A DNA stretch of 64,000 nucleotides from Saccharicrinis sp963667815 (GTDB lineage: Bacteria; Bacteroidota; Bacteroidia; Bacteroidales; Marinilabiliaceae), in NCBI GenBank assembly GCA_963667815.1, contig OY764021.1; one strand, written 5' to 3'. Positions 57,493 through 64,000 of the stretch are shown in pieces. Under the pieces are notes generated by a model that made no database searches, was not told the DNA's origin, and saw nothing but the letters and a program-made list of their open reading frames with translations. The position numbers were made by a program, and so were the translations under genes. Positions within the stretch are counted from its first letter, which is position 1. Each line of letters opens with the position of its first letter.

Positions 57493-58245
57493 TTAAACAT
57501 GGCTTTTAATCCTTTTAAATAATTCTGATGCAAACACGAAATCATTCAATTCTTTTTCCTTTGCAACCAAGATATCCTCTTTATTTCCTTCCCACAGTTT
57601 TCTGCCCGAATGAATATAAACAATCTTTTCCCCAATAGCCATAACAGAATTCATGTCATGGGTATTAATAATTGTAGTAATGCCATATTCCTTTGTTATT
57701 TCATAAATCAAATTATCAATTACAATAGATGTTTTAGGATCCAATCCTGAGTTTGGCTCATCGCAAAATAAGTATTTAGGATTAAGAGCTATGGCCCTGG
57801 CTATAGCAACTCTCTTTTGCATTCCACCACTAATCTCGGAAGGAAAAAGATGATTAACATTCTCTAGATTAACTCTGTTCAAACAGAAATTCACCCTATC
57901 CAACTTCTCTTCTTCTGATTTTTTAGAGAACATATCGAGTGGAAACTTGACATTTTCTTCTACGGTTAAGGAATCAAATAAAGCAGATCCTTGAAATAAC
58001 ATCCCTATTTGTTGCCTTATCTCCTTTTGATTCACAAATGACATATCTGAAAAAACCTTATCTCCATATATTATTTCACCAGAATCTATAGGATGTAATC
58101 CTACTATTGACTTTAACAATACCGTTTTTCCGTGTCCGCTTTGCCCAATAATTAAATTTGTTTGACCAGCTTCAAATTTAGCAGAAACATCAAATAATAT
58201 TTGCTTTTGGTTAAAAGTCTTATTTACATTTCGAACTTCAATCAT
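57493..58245 (-). CDS. ABC transporter ATP-binding protein, MlaF type
   Basis: 250 residues with Walker A GQSGHGKTVL, signature ISGGMQKRVAIARAIAL, Walker B LFCDEPNSGLDP and the TIINTHDMNSVM switch. IGMLFQGSALFDSLTVEENVKFPL is typical of the MlaF/Ttg2A lipid-transport ATPases. It overlaps the MlaE-type permease by four bases (ATGA). No MlaD substrate-binding gene is next to it in view. Confidence 0.92.
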   Translation of the reverse strand: MIEVRNVNKTFNQKQILFDVSAKFEAGQTNLIIGQSGHGKTVLLKSIVGLHPIDSGEIIYGDKVFSDMSFVNQKEIRQQIGMLFQGSALFDSLTVEENVKFPLDMFSKKSEEEKLDRVNFCLNRVNLENVNHLFPSEISGGMQKRVAIARAIALNPKYLFCDEPNSGLDPKTSIVIDNLIYEITKEYGITTIINTHDMNSVMAIGEKIVYIHSGRKLWEGNKEDILVAKEKELNDFVFASELFKRIKSHV

Positions 58246-59021
58246 GCTAAAAGTAACTGAGTTAATAATAAATTAAACAAGATAATTTGAACACTACTAA
58301 CAACCACTGCCTTAGTACTTGCAATACCAACTTCCAGTGAACCTCCTTCTACATAATAACCTTGATACGATGATATGGAAGAGATGAGAAAACCAAAAAC
58401 TGCAGACTTAATAATTGAATAAACAATATAGAATGGATTAAAGGCATATTGAATTCCATAAATATAATCAGTAGACGGAACCTCACCAGAAACAAAACCG
58501 GCAATCCATCCTCCTGTTATTCCAATACCCATACTAATCACTGTTAATAAAGGCATCATTAAAACCAATGCAAGTATTTTAGGCAGAACCAAAAACGATG
58601 ATGAATTTATTCCCATAATTTCAATCGCATCAATTTGTTCTGTAACTTTCATGCTTCCTATTTCCGAAGCAATATTTGATCCTACCTTACCAGCCATTAT
58701 AAGACCTACAATTGTCGAGGAGAACTCAAGAAGCACAGATTCTCTTGCAGCCAGACCAATCGTATATTTTGGAATAAAAGCCATATCCAAATTATAGGCT
58801 GTTTGCAAGGTTATTACCGCTCCCATAAAAACAGAAATTATTACCACTATACCTACCGAGTCAGTCCCAAGCTTTTCTGCCTCTTTAAAAAACTGTTTAA
58901 CGAATATTTTAAACTTCTCAGGTCGCTTAAATACTCTACCTAAAAACATAAAATACCTACCAGTATGAAATACAAATCTCATGAATACTATTTTGGCTAA
59001 AAATAGCAACTTAATTATCAC
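58242..59021 (-). CDS. ABC transporter permease, MlaE family
   Basis: 259 residues with five or six membrane helices and the MlaE motifs VIISVFMGAVITLQTAYNL, GLIMAGKVGSNIASEIGSMKVTEQIDAIEIMGINSSSFLVLPK and YYVEGGSLEVGIASTKAVV. With MlaF it should move phospholipids or sterol-like lipids between inner and outer membrane. First gene of the pair. Confidence 0.94.
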   Translation of the reverse strand: MIIKLLFLAKIVFMRFVFHTGRYFMFLGRVFKRPEKFKIFVKQFFKEAEKLGTDSVGIVVIISVFMGAVITLQTAYNLDMAFIPKYTIGLAARESVLLEFSSTIVGLIMAGKVGSNIASEIGSMKVTEQIDAIEIMGINSSSFLVLPKILALVLMMPLLTVISMGIGITGGWIAGFVSGEVPSTDYIYGIQYAFNPFYIVYSIIKSAVFGFLISSISSYQGYYVEGGSLEVGIASTKAVVVSSVQIILFNLLLTQLLLA

Positions 59022-59201
59022 TATAAAAATAATTCAAGACGAATGTCCTAAAATCATAAAGATAGAAATGCATCATTCATATAGAATATTGAAGTGTAAT
59101 GTACAAATAGGTAAAACATGAACGGGTTTCAACGTTTTTCATTTTAATTCTAAACCATTTTAGGTAAATTCACCATCAAATTAAAACATACACTTATTTA
59201 C

Positions 59202-60287
59202 ATGAAAACTTCAAGCAGATATTGTGTCATTATGGCCGGTGGAATAGGTAGCAGATTCTGGCCTTTAAGCAGACAAGAAACCCCTAAACAATTTCTAGAC
59301 ATTTTAGGAACTGGACGTACTTTGATTCAACAAACATTCGATCGTTTTTCATCTATTTGTCCACCTGAAAATTTTTTAGTTGTGACAAGTTTGGAATATA
59401 AAGACATTGTTCTTGAACAATTACCCCTTATAAAATCAAACCAAGTATTAACTGAACCATTCAGAAGAAACACTGCACCATGTATTGCGTACGCAAACTC
59501 ATGGATAAAAAAAAGAAATCCTCAAGCTTCAATAATTGTTACACCAGCTGATCATTTAATTCTTAAACAATCAGAATTTGAATCAACCATTCTTAAAGGA
59601 ATTGATTTTGTAGAAAGAAAAGACGCCCTTTTAACTTTGGGTATTAAACCTCATCGACCAGAAACTGGTTACGGGTACATTCAGATTAATGATGATTCAC
59701 CCAAATCATTAGGTCATATAGAGCCGGTTAAAACTTTTACCGAAAAACCAAACTTGGAATTAGCGAAAGTATTTTTTGAGAGCGGTGAATTCTTTTGGAA
59801 CTCTGGTATTTTTCTTTGGAAATTGAGTACTATCTCAGATGCATTTAATTGCCACTTACCAGATATTCAACAATTATTTAATACAATTGAGGATAAAGTA
59901 GATACTGATGCAGAACAAGAAGCTATAAAAAACATTTATATAGACTGCAAAAACATCTCAATCGATTATGGTATAATGGAGAAAGCTAATAATGTTTATG
60001 TTCTTACTGCAGAAGTAGGTTGGAGTGACTTGGGAACTTGGTCATCATTATATGAACATTCTTTAAAAGATAGTGATAATAATGCAATAAACACAGGTAA
60101 AGTTCTAACATATGAGTCATCTAACTGCATTGTTAACTTACCTCAAGATACAAAAGCTGTTATTCAAGGTTTAAACGACTATATTATTGCTGAAGCAAAT
60201 AATTGTTTACTCATTTGCCCGAAATCAAACGAACAACTTATAAGGCAATTTACTGCAGATATTGCAAATCAATTTCCGGATGAATAA
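59202..60287 (+). CDS. manC: Mannose-1-phosphate guanylyltransferase
   Basis: 361 residues with VIMAGGIGSRFWPLSRQETPKQFLD, VTPADHLI, FTEKPNLELAKVFFESGEFFWNSGIFLW and ADVGWSDLGTW-like AEVGWSDLGTWSSL, all typical for GDP-mannose pyrophosphorylase. It lacks the C-terminal isomerase domain of bifunctional enzymes. It makes GDP-mannose, the substrate of gmd at 6047-7162. Monocistronic, with a strong terminator after it. Confidence 0.95.
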   Translation: MKTSSRYCVIMAGGIGSRFWPLSRQETPKQFLDILGTGRTLIQQTFDRFSSICPPENFLVVTSLEYKDIVLEQLPLIKSNQVLTEPFRRNTAPCIAYANSWIKKRNPQASIIVTPADHLILKQSEFESTILKGIDFVERKDALLTLGIKPHRPETGYGYIQINDDSPKSLGHIEPVKTFTEKPNLELAKVFFESGEFFWNSGIFLWKLSTISDAFNCHLPDIQQLFNTIEDKVDTDAEQEAIKNIYIDCKNISIDYGIMEKANNVYVLTAEVGWSDLGTWSSLYEHSLKDSDNNAINTGKVLTYESSNCIVNLPQDTKAVIQGLNDYIIAEANNCLLICPKSNEQLIRQFTADIANQFPDE

Positions 60288-60300
60288 ATAATTACAAATT

Positions 60301-60350
60301 ACATTAAATAAAAAAAGGAGTGCTTTCGCACTCCTTTTTTTATTTAATGT
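60301..60350. terminator. Bidirectional terminator between manC and gldN
   Basis: A perfect 23-base inverted repeat with a 4-base loop (TTTC), core GGAGTGC/GCACTCC flanked by A and T runs on both sides. It serves the convergent manC and gldKLMN units. Confidence 0.92.
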
Positions 60351-60363
60351 ATATAAGTTCTTC

Positions 60364-61212
60364 TTAAAATTCCCATAAATCATGTTCGAAACTAAAAATT
60401 TCAGACTTAATTCTATCAGATTCTAACATTGCTTCCATTCCAACAGCATATTGATCTATACGTCGATTGTTATATACGTTTGATTCACGCACTATATAAC
60501 TACCAAAATATCTTTTCATAAAAATATCATCAAAAGTTCTACGTTGAGCATCATTATGAGGATTAAATACCTCATTACGAGCCAATACATCTCTTGCTTC
60601 AGGGAAATAAATCCAAAAAGCCTGTTTTCTAGCAACCTGTTCTTCTCCTCCTGTCGTTTTAGTGTACTCCCTAATTGGACAAATACCAATTATACGAACA
60701 TCTAATCTAGAATAATTACGGTCAAAAAACCAAACTTCTTTTAATAAAAACTGCTTTACTTCTTCTGGTCTCAATTCTCCTGTAATTATCTGAGGTTCAT
60801 AAGTACCATCTTCTTGCATAACTTCTACAGTATCATTAACAGCACCCATTTCTTGCATAACCTGATCTACACTCATTGCAACCTTAAACTCATCTTCATA
60901 TTTTGTTGAGTAAGCTGTTAATCCTTCGTATTGGATACCTTGCATCAATAATTGAATCAAACTTAATCTACCATCCATCGTATTTATAGGATAATATAAT
61001 GGCAAATTAATTTTTTCTCTTAAATCTATAACTCTCCAAACCTTTTTTGCCCACATAACATCAGCTTCTCTTACGTGAGTATAAGGAATCGGTTTACGAT
61101 TTAAAACATGCTCTTTTGGATAAATACCATCCAAAACATTCTGTGCTTTAAGGGTGGAATGACCACCTAATAACAACACAAATAGAATAAACAAGAAGAA
61201 CAACTTTTTCAT
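60364..61212 (-). CDS. gldN: Gliding motility / type IX secretion protein GldN
   Basis: 282 residues with a signal peptide cut after about Ala23 (TLKA|QN) and the GldN/PorN pattern PYTHVREADVMWAKKVWRVIDLREKINLPLYYP. GldN forms the periplasmic ring with GldK under the outer membrane in the type IX secretion system. Last gene of gldKLMN. Confidence 0.95.
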   Translation of the reverse strand: MKKLFFLFILFVLLLGGHSTLKAQNVLDGIYPKEHVLNRKPIPYTHVREADVMWAKKVWRVIDLREKINLPLYYPINTMDGRLSLIQLLMQGIQYEGLTAYSTKYEDEFKVAMSVDQVMQEMGAVNDTVEVMQEDGTYEPQIITGELRPEEVKQFLLKEVWFFDRNYSRLDVRIIGICPIREYTKTTGGEEQVARKQAFWIYFPEARDVLARNEVFNPHNDAQRRTFDDIFMKRYFGSYIVRESNVYNNRRIDQYAVGMEAMLESDRIKSEIFSFEHDLWEF

Positions 61213-61310
61213 ATGTATTTTTTTTATTGGAATACAAACTTAATAAAGTCAAACTACATTAAATAAGTTCGTAAATACAATTTTTATTCAATATTTATAT
61301 TTCTTTTATT

Positions 61311-62870
61311 TTAATCTAAAACAAATGTTATTGTTCCTAAACTTCTGGTTCTACCATCAGGTCCTTTAGCTCTAATATCTTCTATAGATACTTTCTGTCC
61401 TCGGTTCATATTTCCAATTAGTTCCTTTTGTGCATCAGTAAAAGAACTACTCTTAGAAATTTCATCAACTATATAACCATTTTTTAATACAGAAACATTA
61501 AATCTTGTAACTGTAAATTTAAGATCGAAATCAAAATCCTTCATATCGGCAAACACAGCAGATTGCGCTCTTAACAAGTTTTTAGCTATTTTTCCACCAC
61601 TTAAACCTGCAACAACAGGAACGGGATCCGGCACTCTTTTAATACGAAACTCCTGACTACCTATTCTCTGAACCTTTCCATCCAATTCTGCAGAAACATT
61701 AATTATACTTTTCTTTCCTGCGGTTCCGGCTTTAGGTTTTACAATATACTCATTCCCATTTTTCCTTGGAGTTACATTTGTCATTGAAACTTTTAGATCA
61801 GCAGAATTAACTCCAGGTACAGAAATCTCAACCGGATTTTCGACTCCTTCATAAAAAACATTCATCTTTGTTGGAGAGATTACCGCATTCGGCTGATTGA
61901 CAACATAATCACTTCCGATGTCATACTTTTTAGGAGTTCCATCTGGCTGTTTCATTAATATATGACCAGTCCACTTTTTATCACCAACAGAAGATGCAGG
62001 TAATTCAAGAATTCCATAACCACCTTCAACTAACAATTCCTTACCATTTACAGTGATCTGAGGTAAAGCTGTTTCATCGTAGGCTGCCATCAATATTTTA
62101 GCTCGATATGTACCTCCCTTAACAACAGATTTATCTTCAGGAATAACTAAAGGCTCTACTTTTGTAAACTTATATGATGCTTGATCAATTTTATTATACA
62201 AATATGCAACCATATCGGATTCTGCATTCCTAACATCACCCTGAATTTTACTCAACATTGCCATAGATGCGGAAAGTGGTACGTGTTCAAACTTAGTACT
62301 CTCCCAAGATTTCTTTACGTCCTTCTCTCCTGCAATTGGTTCTGTATTAAATACATTATTATAGGCATGAATAAAGGTTGTATCCTCTGGTTCATTCTCA
62401 TCAAGATGGCTTAAAAGTAATTCTTTAAAGTTATTAATTTTTTCTTTAAGGATTTTACTTCTCTCACCACTTTGTTCTGTAATCATCACTTGTGGTGCTA
62501 TATCCTGATTGTCTATTCCTGTATAATTTTCAGGCGTAGATTCAGGGCCGCTTGACTTTTGTGCAAAAAGCGTCTTTAATTCCTGCATATGAGAAACTAA
62601 AGCTTCCGCCTCTTCCTTTATTTTATTTGCTTTCTCCCAATATTCACCAACTTTCTGTTCATTAGTTGTGTAAGCATTTTCAAATTGAGCATATAAAACG
62701 TTATTCTTTTTTTCTACAGTTTCTCGTGATTGAACAAAACCTTCATCCATTGTCACAAAGGCTTGTAATAACTCCCCTGACACATTCAATGCAAGCATCG
62801 CTGTTAGGAAGAGATACATCATTCCAATCATTTTCTGCCTGGGGGTTTCTGGACAATTTCCACCACTCAT
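61311..62870 (-). CDS. gldM: Gliding motility / type IX secretion protein GldM
   Basis: 519 residues beginning MSGGNCPETPRQKMIGMMYLFLTAMLALNVS, with one membrane helix at residues about 14-32 and a long periplasmic part of helical and beta domains. GldM with GldL forms the motor that powers secretion and gliding. Length is normal. Confidence 0.96.
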   Translation of the reverse strand: MSGGNCPETPRQKMIGMMYLFLTAMLALNVSGELLQAFVTMDEGFVQSRETVEKKNNVLYAQFENAYTTNEQKVGEYWEKANKIKEEAEALVSHMQELKTLFAQKSSGPESTPENYTGIDNQDIAPQVMITEQSGERSKILKEKINNFKELLLSHLDENEPEDTTFIHAYNNVFNTEPIAGEKDVKKSWESTKFEHVPLSASMAMLSKIQGDVRNAESDMVAYLYNKIDQASYKFTKVEPLVIPEDKSVVKGGTYRAKILMAAYDETALPQITVNGKELLVEGGYGILELPASSVGDKKWTGHILMKQPDGTPKKYDIGSDYVVNQPNAVISPTKMNVFYEGVENPVEISVPGVNSADLKVSMTNVTPRKNGNEYIVKPKAGTAGKKSIINVSAELDGKVQRIGSQEFRIKRVPDPVPVVAGLSGGKIAKNLLRAQSAVFADMKDFDFDLKFTVTRFNVSVLKNGYIVDEISKSSSFTDAQKELIGNMNRGQKVSIEDIRAKGPDGRTRSLGTITFVLD

Positions 62871-62911
62871 AATTCAATAATCTTTTTAGTAATTACTATA
62901 TTTATTAATCA

Positions 62912-63853
62912 TTAGCGGTTACCCCCGACATTCATTGCACTTAGCATATTACCGTAAATAGTATTTAACTCTCCTACCGTTTTATTTAATGATGATATTT
63001 GATCACGATAATCTTTAGCCTGTTCTACAGACTGTTTCAGATAATCTTTAATTTCACCTATTCCAGAAGTTAATTCTTCAGTAGCCTCAACTTGGGCTTT
63101 AGAACCTTTAAGTTGTAATTCATACAACGAATTAACAGCAGCCAAATTACCATTAACTTCTTCTAGCTTACTACTGTATGTTTTGCTACTTTCTGAAATT
63201 CCTTCAACATTCGCAGTAATGCTATTACTTAAAGAAGCATATGCAGCAGTAATGGCTTCACCTGAAGCATTCATTCCTTGTAAAAGATTATTTCCAGAAT
63301 CAGACAATTGACTAGCAGTAGTTGCATATGAATTAGCTAATGCATTAGCACTTTCTTCTATCACTTGAGCTGTTTTAGCCTGAACATTTCCAAATTTACC
63401 AACAGACTCTGAGGCATTTTGAATATTTTGCAAATAACTTTGAGTAGCTAATGAAGCATCACTCAAATCTGCTAATTGAGAAGATGTTGCACCCAACTTT
63501 TTAATACCTTCAGATAACTTTGCAACTGTAGCTTCATCGAGATTTCCCGATTGTATTAAAGCTTGAAGTTCACTACCTCCCCCAACTGATCCTTGACCTG
63601 AATTACGAGGCTCTAAACCTACTAACTCAGGATAAACCAAACTCCAATCCGGCATTTCGTGTGGCGGTTCAAACGCCGATAGAAAGAATATAATCGCTTC
63701 TGTTCCTAATCCAGCAATTAGCATAATTGCCGCCCCTTGAAGGTGAAGGATTTTCCATAAAGCTCCAAGAATTACTACCGCGGCACCAATTCCATATACT
63801 TTACCCATTACTTTCTTATATCCGGGACTTTCTACAAATTCAGTAATACTCAT
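62912..63853 (-). CDS. gldL: Gliding motility / type IX secretion protein GldL
   Basis: 313 residues with two N-terminal membrane helices (VYGIGAAVVILGALWKILHL and AAIMLIAGLGTEAIIFFLSAF), the motor-helix Lys/Glu region between and after them (FEPPHE), and a long cytoplasmic helical tail rich in Ala, Ser and Gln. Partner of GldM in the proton-driven motor. Confidence 0.96.
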   Translation of the reverse strand: MSITEFVESPGYKKVMGKVYGIGAAVVILGALWKILHLQGAAIMLIAGLGTEAIIFFLSAFEPPHEMPDWSLVYPELVGLEPRNSGQGSVGGGSELQALIQSGNLDEATVAKLSEGIKKLGATSSQLADLSDASLATQSYLQNIQNASESVGKFGNVQAKTAQVIEESANALANSYATTASQLSDSGNNLLQGMNASGEAITAAYASLSNSITANVEGISESSKTYSSKLEEVNGNLAAVNSLYELQLKGSKAQVEATEELTSGIGEIKDYLKQSVEQAKDYRDQISSLNKTVGELNTIYGNMLSAMNVGGNR

Positions 63854-63902
63854 AGTGTATTGTGTTAATTCAATTTTACTTTAAAAATTTCTGTTCAAAA
63901 AT

Positions 63903-64000
63903 TTAGTTACCGATATAATCTCTTACGCATCTAAATCCGATATAAGATTTAGCTGAATCTTGATACTCATATGTACGAGTTCCACATTGCAAATAAAAAC
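63903..64000 (-). CDS. gldK: GldK, C-terminal end (cut by the window)
   Basis: The last 31 codons of a frame ending FYLQCGTRTYEYQDSAKSYIGFRCVRDYIGN. GFRCVRD is the end of the formylglycine-generating-enzyme/sulfatase-modifying fold that forms GldK. Position just upstream of gldL on the same strand supports gldK, an outer-membrane lipoprotein of the secretion ring. Confidence 0.85.
   Translation of the reverse strand, partial: FYLQCGTRTYEYQDSAKSYIGFRCVRDYIGN

Overview
The window looks like chromosome from an AT-rich, marine-type member of the Bacteroidota. The evidence is a gldK-gldL-gldM-gldN gliding/type IX secretion operon at the right edge, DarA/DarB-type dialkylresorcinol genes of the flexirubin pathway, promoters of the Bacteroidetes type (TTTG, 19-21 bases, TAnnTTTG), a one-cysteine DksA/TraR protein and Wzi/SLBB polysaccharide proteins. 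Order level (perhaps Marinilabiliales or another gliding Bacteroidales-like group) is a guess from gene content only.

Layout. 1-29 kb, all on the minus strand, is a large surface-polysaccharide locus. In transcription order it starts with an SLBB/Wza-type export protein and a Wzz-type chain-length protein, then cysC, a DUF2061 protein, cysD and cysN (PAPS synthesis), a Wzx flippase, a UDP-galactopyranose-mutase-like flavoprotein, a glycosyltransferase-like protein, two sulfotransferases, several glycosyltransferases, an acetyltransferase and two Wzy-like membrane proteins. It ends with gmd and fcl (GDP-fucose) around a small GxxExxY nuclease-fold gene, a terminator, a Wzi protein, the initiating sugar-phosphate transferase and a DUF4296 lipoprotein. 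PAPS synthesis next to sulfotransferases points to a sulfated capsule or O-antigen. 29.3-34.4 kb is a housekeeping operon, ileS - dksA/traR - lspA. Its ileS carries an in-frame DUF559 nuclease module bounded by inverted palindromic repeats, the most unusual object in the window. 35.4-38.8 kb (plus strand) is rfbACDB for dTDP-L-rhamnose, followed by a third copy of the same palindrome, a decayed IS110-family transposase and a lone radical SAM gene.

41-50.4 kb holds a DAHP synthase and a compact divergent cluster: two ketosynthase-type genes (one without the active-site cysteine) on the minus strand, and darA, darB, a helix-turn-helix-like small protein, a BtrH-like acyltransferase and a two-gene ABC exporter on the plus strand. 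It resembles part of a flexirubin/dialkylresorcinol pathway. 50.3-51.1 kb has no gene but carries ordered short repeats. 51.2-56.5 kb is an rRNA operon on the minus strand (16S-23S-5S) with no tRNA in the spacer, visible processing stems and three tandem promoters in repeated modules. 56.7-59.0 kb holds an orphan gene and an MlaF/MlaE-type ABC pair. 59.2-60.3 kb is mannose-1-phosphate guanylyltransferase, which can feed gmd/fcl. 60.4-64 kb is the gldKLMN operon, with gldK cut by the window edge.

Function calls come from reading the translated sequences and motifs by eye. No database search was run. rRNA ends are estimates to within about ten bases. No tRNA gene or CRISPR array was seen.
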